A stretch of DNA of 64,000 bases from Pseudomarimonas salicorniae (GCF_023156535.1 NZ_JALNMH010000008.1:124001-188000); one strand, 5' to 3'; counted from the first letter of the stretch, positions 1-11,348 are shown. Numbers and translations: made by a program. The notes: generated from the letters alone by a model not told the origin.

Positions 1-984
<984 letters not shown>

Positions 985-1092
985 GGGACATCCGGATGGG
1001 GCCACACGGCCCTGAACCCGCGGATTATCCCGGATTCGACGCGCCCGCGCAGGCCGGGAAATCCTCGGGGCGCGGCGGCCGGTAAGGTCCGT

Positions 1093-4035
1093 TCAGAGTG
1101 AGTCGAGCGCGATGCGCCCTGTCCGCACCAGCTCCAGCTGCGATTCCGCGGACTCCGGGCGCCCGAGCAGGAAGCCCTGCAGCTCGTCGCAGCCCAGCCC
1201 GCGCAGCAGGCGCATCTGCTCTGCGGTCTCGACACCCTCGGCGGAAACCCGCATGCCCAGCTCGTGGCCAATGGCGATGATGGTGCGGGCGATGGCCGCG
1301 TCGCTGCCCTCGCTGCGCAGGTCGGAGACGAAGCTGCGGTCGATCTTCAGCTTGTCGAAGGCGAAGCGCTTGAGGTAGGCGAGCGAGGAATAGCCGGTGC
1401 CGAAGTCATCGAGCGCCAGGCTGATGCCGAGGTCACGCAGCCGGTCGAGGGTGTCGCGGACGCGGTCGAGGCTTTCCATCAGCGAACTTTCGGTCAGTTC
1501 GAACTGCAGCGCGCCGCGGGGAATCTCGTGCTCGGCGAGCGTCTCGGCGACGCGGGCGGCGAAATCGGCGCGGAGGATCTGCTGGGCCGAGACATTGATC
1601 GCCAGCGGCACCGGAGGCAGATCCGCCGCCTGCCAGGCGCGCCACTGCCGGCAGGCCAGCTCCAGCACCCGCCCGCCCACCTGGGGCATCAGCCCCAGCG
1701 ATTCGGCGATCGGAACGAAACGGCCGGGCGGCACCGGACCCAACGGCGAGCGCGTCCAGCGCACCAGCGCCTCGAAGCTGGAAAGCGAGCCGTCCTCTGC
1801 GGAGAACTGCGGCTGGTAGTGAAGCTCCAGCTCGTCGCGCTCGACCGCGCCGCGCAGGTGCACGCCCAGCGAGAGGCGGTCCTCGAAGTCCTGCATGGTG
1901 GCTTCGGAATACACGCAGACCACGTCGCGGCCCTCGCGCTTGGCCTGGGCCATCGCCGCCTCGGCCCGGCGCAGCAGCTCACCGGGTGTGCGGCCGTGCT
2001 CGGGATGACCGCTGATGCCGATGCTGGCGGTCAGTCGCAGCTCGAACGGCGCCCCGCTGATCGGCCTTGCCACGGCGCTGCGCAGGCACTCGGCCAGTTC
2101 AACCACCGCCTGCCGGTCCAGCTGCGGCACCACGGCGACGAACTCGTCGCCGGCGAAGCGGCTGAGCCGCCCGCTCCCGCCCAGGGTGTCGCGGAGCCGC
2201 TGGGCGATCTGGCGCAGCGCCAGATCGCCGATCTGGTCGCCCATGCTTTCGTTGACCCCATGGAAGCGGTCGACATCGATGAAAAGCAGCCACCAACGGC
2301 CGCCGTCAGCCTGGCCATCGGCCTTGCCCGGCAGCGCCGACTGCTCCAGCGCCGCGTAGCGCGGCAGCTCGGTAACCGCATCGTGGCTGATCGCCCGGGC
2401 CAGATCCTCCTCGAAGCGCCGGCGTTCGGTGATGTCGTTGCTGACGGCCAGTACGTGGGTGATTGCTCCGGCCTCGTCGCGCACCGGGGTCAATGACAGC
2501 TCGTTCCAGAACAGGCTGCCGTCGGCCCGGTAGTTGCGCAGCACCACGTTGCACTCGCGGCCCTTCTTCAGCGCCTCACGAAGCAGCTTGCGCTGCGGCT
2601 GATCGCGGTCCGCGCCCTGCAGGAACCGGCAGTTTCGACCCGCGAACGCCTCGCGCGGGTAGCCGGTCATGCGCTCCATCGCGGCGTTGGCATAGAGCAG
2701 GGGGAAGTCCCCGGCGCGCGCGTCAGCGATCAGCACGCCGCTGCGGCTGGATTCGACGGCGCGTTCGAGCAGGCGCATCTGCGCCTGGGCCCGGCGCTGG
2801 GCGCTGACATCGCGACCAAAGCAGTACATGCGCCGGTTCTCGGGCGACCAGGTGCCCGACCAGAGCATGTGCAGGACGCGGCCGTCGGCAGTGACATTGC
2901 GGTTGGGAAACTCGCGGGCAGGGATGCCGCCCATCACCCTGGCCATCTCCTCCCGGGTGCGGGCGCGGTCGTCAGGGTGAACCAGGAGGTCGACGCTCTC
3001 GCCGACCAGCGACTCCGGCGAGCGTCCCCACAGCGACTCCGCGGCGCGGTTGACGCGCACGAAGCGGCCATGGTCATCGAACACGCAGATCACCTCCGCC
3101 GCCGAGTCGAGCAGGTGGCGGACGTCCTCTAGCAGAGCTGACTGGCTGACCGCGAAACCGACCAGCGAGACCAGCGCGTCAATGTCGCGCAGTTCGCCAG
3201 GACCGGGGCCGCGTGGGCTGCGGTAGTAGACGCCGAAGGTCGCCAGCGCGCGACCGTTCACGTCGGGTACCGGCGTCGACCAGCAGGCATGCAGCCCGTG
3301 CTGTGCGGCCAGTGCGGCGAACCCGGGCCAGCGGGCATCCGCGGCCAGATCCGGCACCACGATCCGCTGGCCACCGTATGCCGCCAGGCCGCAAGGCCCT
3401 TCACTTTCCGCCTCCCCGCCGACCCGCACGCCATCCAGCCTGCTCAGCAGGTCAGCCGGCAGGCCGGCTGCGGCACAGGGATGAAGCGTTCCGGCCGCCT
3501 GATCGACCAGCAGGATGGAGCCGATGGCACCGGGATGGCGCGCCTCGAAGCTTTCGATCATCGACGCCAGCAGCGGCCGCATGGTCGCGCCGCCCGCCAT
3601 GGCGGCGAGATAGCGTTGCCGCGTCCGTTCCCGCCAGGACTCGCCGGCTGCTGCCGTGTCGTCCCGAAGCACCCCGACCACGCCCTCGTCGCCGGCGCGT
3701 CCTGCCCAGCGTACCGAAAGCCGCTCGCCGTCGAGGGCCTCGAGCGGCAAGCTCAGGTCAAAGGTCTCTCCGTGGCGCAGGCAGGCCCGGATCGCGTGCG
3801 CGAGCCGCTCAGCTGAAGCCTCGTCATAGCAGCCGAGCAGTTCCCGCAGCGGCCAAGGGCCGCTTCCCGGGAGCCCGTGCAATTGAGCCGCCTCGGGTCG
3901 GAGCGCGATGCGTTCGGGGTGCAGCATCAGGCTCCACGGCTGCAGCTGCCCCATCCGGCAAGCCAGGTCGATCAGGTGCAGCGCCTGAACGGGCGATGCG
4001 CAGAGCGCCTCCAGCGCGCGCTGGGGAGGGGCCAT
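1093..4035 (-). CDS. GAF-PAS-LOV-GGDEF-EAL bifunctional c-di-GMP turnover protein
   Basis: A 980-residue cytoplasmic signalling protein with no membrane segment. The order is a divergent N-terminus (about 1-150), a GAF-like domain (about 155-300), a PAS domain (about 305-420), a second PAS domain of LOV type (about 430-540), GGDEF (about 550-715) and EAL (about 730-970). The LOV core GRNCRFLQG carries the flavin-adduct cysteine at 469. The cyclase signature is AGDEF (628-632), an accepted active variant of GGDEF. EAL is at 755-757 and DDFGTGYSS follows later, so the phosphodiesterase side also looks intact. Inference: blue light, and possibly a GAF ligand, tunes c-di-GMP level. The open frame extends upstream into parC territory. 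I chose ATG 4035 because sequence before it is not protein-like, although the Shine-Dalgarno is weak. It is divergent from parC. Confidence 0.9.
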   Translation of the reverse strand: MAPPQRALEALCASPVQALHLIDLACRMGQLQPWSLMLHPERIALRPEAAQLHGLPGSGPWPLRELLGCYDEASAERLAHAIRACLRHGETFDLSLPLEALDGERLSVRWAGRAGDEGVVGVLRDDTAAAGESWRERTRQRYLAAMAGGATMRPLLASMIESFEARHPGAIGSILLVDQAAGTLHPCAAAGLPADLLSRLDGVRVGGEAESEGPCGLAAYGGQRIVVPDLAADARWPGFAALAAQHGLHACWSTPVPDVNGRALATFGVYYRSPRGPGPGELRDIDALVSLVGFAVSQSALLEDVRHLLDSAAEVICVFDDHGRFVRVNRAAESLWGRSPESLVGESVDLLVHPDDRARTREEMARVMGGIPAREFPNRNVTADGRVLHMLWSGTWSPENRRMYCFGRDVSAQRRAQAQMRLLERAVESSRSGVLIADARAGDFPLLYANAAMERMTGYPREAFAGRNCRFLQGADRDQPQRKLLREALKKGRECNVVLRNYRADGSLFWNELSLTPVRDEAGAITHVLAVSNDITERRRFEEDLARAISHDAVTELPRYAALEQSALPGKADGQADGGRWWLLFIDVDRFHGVNESMGDQIGDLALRQIAQRLRDTLGGSGRLSRFAGDEFVAVVPQLDRQAVVELAECLRSAVARPISGAPFELRLTASIGISGHPEHGRTPGELLRRAEAAMAQAKREGRDVVCVYSEATMQDFEDRLSLGVHLRGAVERDELELHYQPQFSAEDGSLSSFEALVRWTRSPLGPVPPGRFVPIAESLGLMPQVGGRVLELACRQWRAWQAADLPPVPLAINVSAQQILRADFAARVAETLAEHEIPRGALQFELTESSLMESLDRVRDTLDRLRDLGISLALDDFGTGYSSLAYLKRFAFDKLKIDRSFVSDLRSEGSDAAIARTIIAIGHELGMRVSAEGVETAEQMRLLRGLGCDELQGFLLGRPESAESQLELVRTGRIALDSL

Positions 4036-4115
4036 CCAAGGGTCCAGTGCGGGAGCGTCGTCCGACTCTAGACCCTTGGGGCCAAAGTATCCAGCCGCGG
4101 ATCTGGCCGCGTCGC

Positions 4116-4121
4116 TATACT
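4116..4121 (+). promoter_or_regulatory. Possible -10 element of parC
   Basis: TATACT lies 31 bp before the parC ATG, in the divergent gap between the c-di-GMP gene and parC. No convincing -35 is present at 16-18 bp, so this is only a candidate. Confidence 0.35.
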
Positions 4122-4152
4122 GCGCGGCTGCCCCATCCGGACCCGGCTGCAG

Positions 4153-6402
4153 ATGACCGACCTCACCCGACCGAGCTTCCACGGATTCGAGCAGATCCCA
4201 CTGCACGAATACGCCGAGCGCGCCTACCTCGACTATTCGATGTACGTCGTGCTGGATCGTGCACTGCCCTTTCTGGGCGACGGCCTGAAGCCGGTACAGC
4301 GGCGGATCATCTACGCGATGAGCGAGCTGGGCCTTGGCGCCACCGCCAAGCCGAAGAAGAGCGCGCGCACTGTCGGCGACGTGATCGGCAAGTTCCACCC
4401 TCACGGGGACTCCGCCTGCTACGAGGCGCTGGTGCTGATGGCCCAGCCCTTCTCCTACCGCTATCCGCTGATCGACGGCCAGGGCAACTTCGGCTCCTCC
4501 GACGACCCGAAGTCGTTCGCGGCGATGCGCTACACCGAGTCCAAGCTGACGCCGATCGCCGAGGTATTGCTGGGCGAGCTGGGCCAGGGCACCGTCGACT
4601 GGTCACCGAACTTCGACGGTACGCTGGAGGAGCCCTCCTGGCTGCCGGCGCGGCTGCCTCACCTGCTGCTGAACGGCACCACCGGCATTGCCGTGGGCAT
4701 GGCGACGGACATTCCGCCGCACAACCTGAACGAGGTCGTCAGCGCCTGCATCCGCCTGCTCGACGACCCGGACGCGACAACCCGTGACCTGTGCGAGCAC
4801 CTTCGCGGCCCGGACTACCCCACCGCGGCCGAGATCATCACCCCCGCCGCCGACCTGCTGAAGCTCTACGAGACCGGCGGTGGCAGCGTGCGTGCGCGCT
4901 CGGCCTGGAAGCGCGAGGGACAGAACGTGGTCATCACCGACCTGCCCTACCAGGTGAGCCCGAGCAAGGTGATGGAACAGATCGCCCAGCAGATGCGCGG
5001 CAAGAAACTGCCCTGGCTGGAAGACCTGCGCGACGAGTCCGACCACGCCAACCCGACCCGCATCGTGCTGGTGCCGCGCTCCAACCGGGTCGATATCGAG
5101 GCCCTGCTGGGCCACCTGTTCGCCACCACCGACCTCGAGAAGAGCTTCCGGGTCAACTTCAACATCATCGGCCTGGATGGCCGGCCGCAGGTCAAGCCGC
5201 TCAAGGCCCTGCTCGGCGAGTGGCTGCGCTTCCGCACCGATACCGTCACCCGCAGGCTCAAGCATCGACTGGACAAGGTCGAGCGCCGCCTGCACCTGCT
5301 CGATGGCCTGCTGATCGCCTTCCTCAACCTGGACGAGGTGATCCGCATCATCCGCACCGAGGATGAGCCCAAGGCCGTCCTGATGGAGCGCTTTGCGCTG
5401 ACCATCGAACAGGCGGACTACATCCTCGACACCAAGCTGCGCCAGCTGGCCCGCCTCGAGGAAATGAAGATCCGCGGCGAGCAAGACGAGCTCAGCAAGG
5501 AGCGCGAGCAGCTGATCGCGACCCTGGCCTCGCCGGCCAAGCTCAAGAAGAAGGTCAAGGACGAGCTATTGGCCGACGCCAAGAAGTTCGGTGATGACCG
5601 CCGCTCGCCCCTGGTGCAGCGCGAGGCTGCACAGGCGATCTCCGAGACCGAGCTGGTGCCCAGCGAGCCAGTGACGGTGGTGCTCTCCGAGAAGGGCTGG
5701 GCGCGCGCCGCCAAGGGCCACGAGATCGACCCGGCCTCGCTGAGCTACCGCGAGGGCGACAAGCTGCTCAGCTTCGCCCGGGCGCGCAGCAACCAGCAGG
5801 CGGCCTTCCTCGACTCCACCGGCCGTGCCTATTCCACCGCCGCGCATACCCTGCCCTCCGCACGCGGCGCCGGCGAGCCGCTGACCGGGCGCTTCGCACC
5901 GCCCTCGGGGGCCGCTTTCGTCGCCGCGGTGGCCGGCGAGAACGATGCCCGCTTCGTCCTGGCGACCAGCCATGGTTACGGATTCGTCACCCGCTTCGAG
6001 AACCTCACCGGACGCAACAAGGCCGGCAAGCAGCTGCTCACCGTGCCCGCTGGCGCGGAGGTGCTGGCGCCGAGCGCAGTGACCGATCCCGACACCGACG
6101 TACTGGTCAGCATCACCAGCGGCGGCCACCTGCTGGTCTTCCCGCTCACCGAGCTGCCCGAGCTCGACAAGGGCAAGGGTAACAAGCTGATCCAGATCCC
6201 GCCGGCCAAGCTGAAGAGCGGCGATGAGCTGGTCAGCCATATCGCTGCGGTGAAGCAGGGTGGCGAGCTGACCCTGTTCTGTGGCCAGCGCAAGCTGACC
6301 CTCAGCTGGCGCGACCTGCAGGCCTATGGTGGCAACCGCGCCACCCGCGGCAACCAGCTGCCCCGGGGCTTCCAGCGCGTCGACGCCGTGCAGGCAGGGT
6401 AA
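4153..6402 (+). CDS. parC: DNA topoisomerase IV subunit A
   Basis: The 749-residue ParC decatenates replicated chromosomes together with ParE. The N-terminal breakage-reunion domain contains the active-site tyrosine at 127 in AAMRYTES. The quinolone-resistance region reads [10 protein letters not shown], with Ser87 and Glu91 being the residues usually associated with a quinolone-sensitive enzyme. The C-terminal third (about residues 500-749) is the beta-pinwheel DNA-wrapping domain. Length and start ([17 protein letters not shown]) match the gammaproteobacterial family. GyrA was considered and rejected: the protein is shorter, lacks the typical GyrA-box QRRGGKG, and its N-terminus is ParC-like. 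parE is not in the window. A palindromic repeat follows the stop codon and separates it from the convergent FKBP gene. Confidence 0.97.
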   Translation: MTDLTRPSFHGFEQIPLHEYAERAYLDYSMYVVLDRALPFLGDGLKPVQRRIIYAMSELGLGATAKPKKSARTVGDVIGKFHPHGDSACYEALVLMAQPFSYRYPLIDGQGNFGSSDDPKSFAAMRYTESKLTPIAEVLLGELGQGTVDWSPNFDGTLEEPSWLPARLPHLLLNGTTGIAVGMATDIPPHNLNEVVSACIRLLDDPDATTRDLCEHLRGPDYPTAAEIITPAADLLKLYETGGGSVRARSAWKREGQNVVITDLPYQVSPSKVMEQIAQQMRGKKLPWLEDLRDESDHANPTRIVLVPRSNRVDIEALLGHLFATTDLEKSFRVNFNIIGLDGRPQVKPLKALLGEWLRFRTDTVTRRLKHRLDKVERRLHLLDGLLIAFLNLDEVIRIIRTEDEPKAVLMERFALTIEQADYILDTKLRQLARLEEMKIRGEQDELSKEREQLIATLASPAKLKKKVKDELLADAKKFGDDRRSPLVQREAAQAISETELVPSEPVTVVLSEKGWARAAKGHEIDPASLSYREGDKLLSFARARSNQQAAFLDSTGRAYSTAAHTLPSARGAGEPLTGRFAPPSGAAFVAAVAGENDARFVLATSHGYGFVTRFENLTGRNKAGKQLLTVPAGAEVLAPSAVTDPDTDVLVSITSGGHLLVFPLTELPELDKGKGNKLIQIPPAKLKSGDELVSHIAAVKQGGELTLFCGQRKLTLSWRDLQAYGGNRATRGNQLPRGFQRVDAVQAG

Positions 6403-6410
6403 CTGACGGC

Positions 6411-6475
6411 GTAGGAGCCAGCTTGCTGGCGATCAGGACTTCCGATGCGCCGATCACCAGCAAGCTGGCTCCTAC
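6411..6475. repeat. Palindromic intergenic repeat, family A
   Basis: Inverted repeat with arms GTAGGAGCCAGCTTGCTGG and its complement around a short variable centre. It lies between convergent parC and the FKBP gene and could act as a bidirectional terminator. Further copies occur at 29110-29163, 33110-33174, 42500-42564 and 61458-61522. Confidence 0.9.
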
Positions 6476-6510
6476 ACGCTACGAAACGGCGTTCTCCAAG
6501 GGCATCCGTT

Positions 6511-7002
6511 TCAGTCCGCCTCCACAGCCAGCAGTTCCACCTCGAAGACGAGGGAGGCATCTGGGCCAATGGCGCTCCCAGCTCCGCGGGGTCCGTAGCC
6601 GTAGAGCGAGGGCAGCCAGAGCATCCGCTTTCCGCCGACGCGCATGCCCTGCACGCCCTCGTCCCAGCCGCGGATGACCTGCTTGGCGCCGAGCAGGAAG
6701 GTGAACGGCCGGCCGCGCTCGCGGGAGCTGTCGAACTGCTCGCCCCGGCGGTCCGGCTCGCGATCGTCGTACAGCCAGCCGGTGTAGTGCACGGTCACCC
6801 GCATGCCGGTCTCGGCCAGGGCGCCCTCGCCAGGCTGCGTGTCCTCGATGCGGAGGCTGTCGATGCTGCCGTGGCCGCTGGGGGCGGGGCCGCTGCAGGC
6901 GAGTAGCCCGACCAGCAGCAGGGCGAACGCAGCGACGGCCGGCCGCGGCGCCCTCAGAAGGGTGCCGGGATCCGGCAGGGCTGCACGTTCTGATCGCGTC
7001 AT
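6511..7002 (-). CDS. FKBP-type peptidyl-prolyl cis-trans isomerase, lipoprotein
   Basis: A 163-residue protein predicted to accelerate proline isomerisation in the periplasm. An N-terminal hydrophobic stretch ends in the lipobox LLAC, with the lipidated cysteine at residue 36 when ATG 7002 is used. The single FKBP domain (about 55-160) contains the family hallmarks VTVHYTGWL, QVIRGWDEGVQGM and YGYGPRGAG, so the substrate pocket appears complete. The open frame could begin further upstream at 7047, but the added residues do not improve the signal sequence. The n-region before the hydrophobic core is rather long (about 21 residues). It is divergent from the wax ester synthase gene, leaving about 80 bp for both promoters. 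Confidence 0.88.
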   Translation of the reverse strand: MTRSERAALPDPGTLLRAPRPAVAAFALLLVGLLACSGPAPSGHGSIDSLRIEDTQPGEGALAETGMRVTVHYTGWLYDDREPDRRGEQFDSSRERGRPFTFLLGAKQVIRGWDEGVQGMRVGGKRMLWLPSLYGYGPRGAGSAIGPDASLVFEVELLAVEAD

Positions 7003-7084
7003 CAGGCAAGTTCCGTTTGGCGCCCCGCTGGCGCCGGCCCTGCGCATTGTCTAGTGTTTGCCCCTCAGGACAAGGGGAACCCCG

Positions 7085-8761
7085 ATGGGCAATCGCGCTC
7101 TGAACCTGCTGGATGCTTCCTGGCTGCTGGTCGAATCGCGGGAGACCCCGATGCATGTCGGGGCACTGATGCCGTTCTCGCTGCCAGCCGATGCCGGTCC
7201 GGACTTCGTACGCCGGATCATGGCCGTGTTCCGCTCCAGCGACCACGTCCAGCCCCCCTGGAATCGCCGGCTGAAGTCCCCCAAGCTCAAGGGACTGGTG
7301 CCGGTCTGGGAGGAGGTCGAGGAGATCGACCTCGAGCACCACGTGCACCATTCGGCGCTGCCGCATCCCGGAGGGGAGCGCGAACTCGGCCAGCATATCG
7401 CGCGCCTGCACAGCCAGCCGCTTGACCTGTCCCGACCGCCCTGGGAGGTCGAGCTGATCGAAGGTCTCGAGGGGGGCCGCTTCGCTCTCTACACCAAGGT
7501 CCACCATGCGCTGATGGACGGCATCGGCGGGGTGAAACTGCTGGTTCGGGCCATGAGCACCGACTCGAAGCAGAGCCAGAAGATCCAGCCGTTCTGGACA
7601 ATCAAGCCTGAGAAGAAGCCGGAGCGACGCAAGCGCAGCCGCGCGGAAGCTCCCGCCGCCACCGCAGCGCAGATCGCCGCGGACCTGATGGATAAGGCAC
7701 GTTTCCAGGCCGGCACGGTGCCCGACGTTGCGCGTGCCTTCGGTGCCATGATCGGCGCCGTGCGCAACAAGGAGGACGTGCTCAAGATTCCCTTCGACAC
7801 GCCGACTTCGGTGCTCAATGGCCGCATCCACGGCCCACGCCGGTTTGCCACCCAGCGCTTCCGGCTGGATCGACTGAAGGCGCTGGCCAAGGCCACCGAC
7901 GCCACCCTCAACGACATCGTCCTGGCGCTCTGCGGTGGCGCGCTGCGCCGCTTCCTCGACGAACTGGGCGAACTGCCCGAAAAGTCGCTGACGGCCGGCA
8001 TTCCGGTCTCGGTGCGGCCCAGGGACGACGCCGAATCGGGCAATGCGATCACCTTCATCATCAGCACCCTCGGCACCGACATCGCCGACCCGCTGGAGCG
8101 GCTGGAGACCATCCGGGCCAGCACCCGGCGCGCCAAGGAGCACGTGCAGAGCATGCCGCGCGAGGCGATGCTGCAGTACACCCTGCTGCTGATGGCGCCC
8201 TACATGGGCACGCTGCTGACCGGCATTGGCGGCCGGACGCGGCCGATGTTCAACATCACCATTTCCAACGTGCCCGGCCCCGAGAAGCCACTGTACTTCC
8301 GTGGCGCCCGGCTCGAGGCGAGCTATCCGGTCTCGCTGGTCACCCACGGCCAGGCGCTCAACATCACCTGCCAGAGCTACGACGGCCACCTCAATTTCGG
8401 CTTCACCGGCTGCCGCGACAGCCTGCCGCACATGCAACGGGTGGCGACCTATACCGGTGAGGCACTGGCCGAACTCGAGGCCCTGCTGCTGGCCCCCGGC
8501 GCCAGGGCCAGGCCGGCGGGACGCAGCGCGGACAAGCCTGCGAAGCAGGCCGCCAAGCCCGCCGCTGCGAAGGGAAAGAGCAAAGCCAAGGCCAAGCCGA
8601 AGCCGAAGCCGAAGCCGAAGCCGAAGAGCGAGGCCAAGGCCAACAGCAAGACCAAGCCCGCCGCCAGGAAGACCGCACGCAGGCCCAAGCCCAAGGCGCG
8701 GATACAGGACGCCACTGAAGTGAACGCCCCGGCCCGGCGCCGGCGCGCCAGGAGCGGCTGA
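7085..8761 (+). CDS. Wax ester synthase/diacylglycerol acyltransferase (WS/DGAT family)
   Basis: A 558-residue bifunctional acyltransferase that makes neutral storage lipids (wax esters or triacylglycerol) from acyl-CoA and a fatty alcohol or diacylglycerol. The condensing-type motif HHxxxDG appears as HHALMDG with His140, His141 and Asp145. Other family landmarks include NDIVLALCGGALRR and TISNVPGPEKPLYF. ATG 7085 follows an AGGGGA ribosome site and gives the canonical start MGNRALNLLDASWL. The last 75 or so residues form an odd tail rich in Lys, Ala and Pro (PKPKPKPKPK), absent from ordinary family members and resembling histone H1 tails. Whether it tethers the enzyme to the membrane, lipid droplets or DNA cannot be told from sequence. 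Confidence 0.93.
   Translation: MGNRALNLLDASWLLVESRETPMHVGALMPFSLPADAGPDFVRRIMAVFRSSDHVQPPWNRRLKSPKLKGLVPVWEEVEEIDLEHHVHHSALPHPGGERELGQHIARLHSQPLDLSRPPWEVELIEGLEGGRFALYTKVHHALMDGIGGVKLLVRAMSTDSKQSQKIQPFWTIKPEKKPERRKRSRAEAPAATAAQIAADLMDKARFQAGTVPDVARAFGAMIGAVRNKEDVLKIPFDTPTSVLNGRIHGPRRFATQRFRLDRLKALAKATDATLNDIVLALCGGALRRFLDELGELPEKSLTAGIPVSVRPRDDAESGNAITFIISTLGTDIADPLERLETIRASTRRAKEHVQSMPREAMLQYTLLLMAPYMGTLLTGIGGRTRPMFNITISNVPGPEKPLYFRGARLEASYPVSLVTHGQALNITCQSYDGHLNFGFTGCRDSLPHMQRVATYTGEALAELEALLLAPGARARPAGRSADKPAKQAAKPAAAKGKSKAKAKPKPKPKPKPKSEAKANSKTKPAARKTARRPKPKARIQDATEVNAPARRRRARSG
8594..8626 (+). repeat. In-frame hexanucleotide microsatellite in WS/DGAT tail
   Basis: Five tandem AAGCCG units plus a partial one encode alternating Lys-Pro. 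Slippage here would change the tail length without a frameshift. Confidence 0.85.
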
Positions 8762-8861
8762 TCGGTTCAGCCCTCCTCAGGGAAGACCGCGGCGCCCTCA
8801 ACCCCCTCCCAACCTCCCCCTACGGCGCCAAGCGCCGCAAGGGGAGGAGCAAAGCGTGGCT

Positions 8862-8909
8862 CCCTGGCCCCTAGCCCCTGAGCCCTGGCCCCTGAGCCCT
8901 GGCCCCTTC
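8862..8909. repeat. Short tandem repeats upstream of lptD
   Basis: Imperfect tandem copies of a unit close to CCCTGGCCCCTGAG sit about 70 bp before the preferred lptD start. The preceding bases (about 8800-8850) resemble part of the repeat blocks at 44.2-44.5 and 50.1-50.4 kb. No promoter is obvious. Confidence 0.6.
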
Positions 8910-8980
8910 CCCCCGTGATTGTCCAATCCCCCCGCATCCGGCAAGCTTCGCCGCTGCCCTCGCAAAGTGCTGCCGTGCTC

Positions 8981-11266
8981 GTGTCGAACCGCTCCCGTCT
9001 TGCCGCCTGCATCGTTCTTGCCCTGTGCACCGCACCGCTGGGCGCCCAGCCGCTGAGCGCCGACGACCCGACGTGGCGGCTGTGCGGGGGGAATCCGGGC
9101 TTTGGCTGGATGGCGCCGCTGCGGCCGCTGGATGACGCAGACCAGGCGATTCAGCTGGAGGCCGGCGCCGTCAGCGGCAGCATCAAGGGGGTCTCGCGCT
9201 GGGAGGGGGGCGTCACCGCATCGCAGCCGGGACGCCGGATCGCCGCCGAGCAGCTCGACTACACCCACGGCTCCGGCGACTACCGGGCGACGGGCGATGT
9301 GCGCTACCAGGATGCCCAGCTGGCGCTGCAGGCGCAGTCCGCCGCCGGCAATCTCGGGCGCCGGCAAAGCGAGCTGGATGCCGTCGACTACCGGCTGATC
9401 GCCGCCCGCGGCAACGGCAGCGCCGAGCGCATCAGGCTGGAAGGCGAACTGGCGGTCCTGTTCGGGCTGGAATACTCGACCTGCAATCCGGACGACCGGG
9501 CCTGGGCGCTTCACGCCCGGCAGCTGGAGCTGGACCGGGCTCAGGGTTTCGGCGTGGCGCGGGACGCGACCCTGCGCGTGGGCCAGGTGCCGGTGCTCTG
9601 GGTGCCCTGGATCAGCTTCCCGATCGACGAGCGACGGCGAACCGGCCTGCTTTTCCCGAGCCTCGGCTACGCCGACGAGACCGGCATCGACGTGCGCGTG
9701 CCTTGGTATCTCAATCTCGCTCCGAACATGGATGCGACGCTCACACCGCGCATCCTCGGTCGTCGCGGCGTCATGCTGGGCGCCGAGTACCGCTACCTCA
9801 CCGAGCGTCACGGCGGGATCATCGAAGGCAACTGGCTGCCCGACGATGACCTCAGCGGTCGCGACCGCGGCTCGCTGAGGCTGCGCCACACCGGCGTACT
9901 GAGCAGTTTCTGGCGGGTCGACGCCGACCTCAATCACGTCTCTGACGATCGCTACTTCGAGGACTTCGGCGACTCGCTCACGGCACGGGCCACCAGCCTG
10001 CTGGAGAGCCGGGCCGGGCTCTACGGGCGCGGTCCGGGCTGGCAGGCCAGCGTGCTCACCCGCGACTTCCAGATCACTGATCCACTGGTGCCTGACAGCG
10101 CCGAGCCCTACCGCCAGCTGCCTCGGGCCCGCTTTGCCCTCGACCGCTCACTGGGCAGCCTATGGCGTTACGGATTCGACGCCGAGGCGGTGCACTTCGA
10201 CCACGACGAGGCTGGCGCGCCCAGTTTCTACCAGCGCGGCGCCGCTCAGCGATACGACCTGCAGCCGTGGATCGAACTGGACTTCGAGCGCGCTGCCGGC
10301 TACGTCCGCCCGCGCCTGGCCTACCGCTACACGGGTTACCAGCTCAGCGACGACTTCCTTCGCGGCATCGAGGAATGCCCGATTATCGATTGCGCCTTCG
10401 GTCCGCCCAGACTCTGGCCGAATCGCTCGCCCTCGCGCGCCCTGCCGATCAGCAGCTTCGATGCGGCGCTGAACTTCGAGCGGAGCACCCGGCTGTTCGG
10501 CGAATCCATGCTGCAGACCCTGCAGCCGCGGCTGTACTACCTGCACGTGCCGTTCGAGAACCAGGACGACCTACCGCTGTTCGATACCCAGCCCCTGACC
10601 TTCGGCTGGGACCAGCTGTTCCGAAGCAATGCCTTCTCCGGCGCCGACCGGCAGACGGACGCCAACCAGGTGACCCTGGCGCTGTCCAGCCGCTGGTTCG
10701 AGCAGGACAGCGGACGCGAGCGCCTGGGCCTTGCCATCGGCCAGATCCGGTACCTTGACCCGCCGCGGGTCGGGCTTGAAAGGACCCTGCCGCCCCGGCG
10801 CAGCGAGTCGGCCTACGTCGCCATGGCCGATGTCGCCATCACCCGTTCGCTGAGCCTCGGTATCGGCCAGCAGTGGGACCCCGAGATCGACCGCACCACG
10901 GTGAGCGGCGCGCGCCTTCAGTGGCGCGGCGAGCGGGGCGCACTGGGCAACCTCGGCTATCGCTACCGGCGCGCCGAGCTGGAACAGGTCGACGCCTCCT
11001 TTGCCCTGCCCCTGGGTGAGGCCTGGCGCTGGATCGGCCGCTGGAACTACTCGCTGCGCGACGAGGGCACGCTGGAAGCCTTTGCCGGCATCGAATGGCA
11101 AAGCTGCTGCGTCGCCGTCCGCGTGCTTGGACGCCACTACGTGCGCAATCGCGAGTCGGACAAGAACAACGCCCTCTACGTGGAGCTGGAGCTGAAGGGG
11201 CTTGCCAGCTTTGGTCGCAACACGGGCCAGTTCCTGGAGCGTGCTATCCTCGGCTACTCGCGCTGA
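8981..11266 (+). CDS. lptD: LPS-assembly protein LptD
   Basis: A 761-residue outer-membrane beta-barrel that, with LptE, inserts lipopolysaccharide into the outer leaflet. A signal peptide (about residues 1-22, cleavage after LGA) precedes an OstA/jellyroll domain (about 45-170) and the barrel (about 190-761). The four cysteines that form the essential non-consecutive disulfides are conserved: Cys35, Cys168 and the adjacent pair Cys709-Cys710 in WQSCC. An extra cysteine pair occurs in ECPIIDCAF. Start is uncertain: GTG 8915, 8975 and 8981 are all in frame. I prefer 8981 because it gives a compact signal peptide. surA follows after 82 bp in the usual order. Confidence 0.93.
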   Translation: MSNRSRLAACIVLALCTAPLGAQPLSADDPTWRLCGGNPGFGWMAPLRPLDDADQAIQLEAGAVSGSIKGVSRWEGGVTASQPGRRIAAEQLDYTHGSGDYRATGDVRYQDAQLALQAQSAAGNLGRRQSELDAVDYRLIAARGNGSAERIRLEGELAVLFGLEYSTCNPDDRAWALHARQLELDRAQGFGVARDATLRVGQVPVLWVPWISFPIDERRRTGLLFPSLGYADETGIDVRVPWYLNLAPNMDATLTPRILGRRGVMLGAEYRYLTERHGGIIEGNWLPDDDLSGRDRGSLRLRHTGVLSSFWRVDADLNHVSDDRYFEDFGDSLTARATSLLESRAGLYGRGPGWQASVLTRDFQITDPLVPDSAEPYRQLPRARFALDRSLGSLWRYGFDAEAVHFDHDEAGAPSFYQRGAAQRYDLQPWIELDFERAAGYVRPRLAYRYTGYQLSDDFLRGIEECPIIDCAFGPPRLWPNRSPSRALPISSFDAALNFERSTRLFGESMLQTLQPRLYYLHVPFENQDDLPLFDTQPLTFGWDQLFRSNAFSGADRQTDANQVTLALSSRWFEQDSGRERLGLAIGQIRYLDPPRVGLERTLPPRRSESAYVAMADVAITRSLSLGIGQQWDPEIDRTTVSGARLQWRGERGALGNLGYRYRRAELEQVDASFALPLGEAWRWIGRWNYSLRDEGTLEAFAGIEWQSCCVAVRVLGRHYVRNRESDKNNALYVELELKGLASFGRNTGQFLERAILGYSR

Positions 11267-11348
11267 GCGGCTCCGCTCAGCCGGCAGCCAGCCACGCCAT
11301 GCTTGCATGCACCGGCCCCTGCCCTCCCTCCACCTCTCTCGCCTGCCC

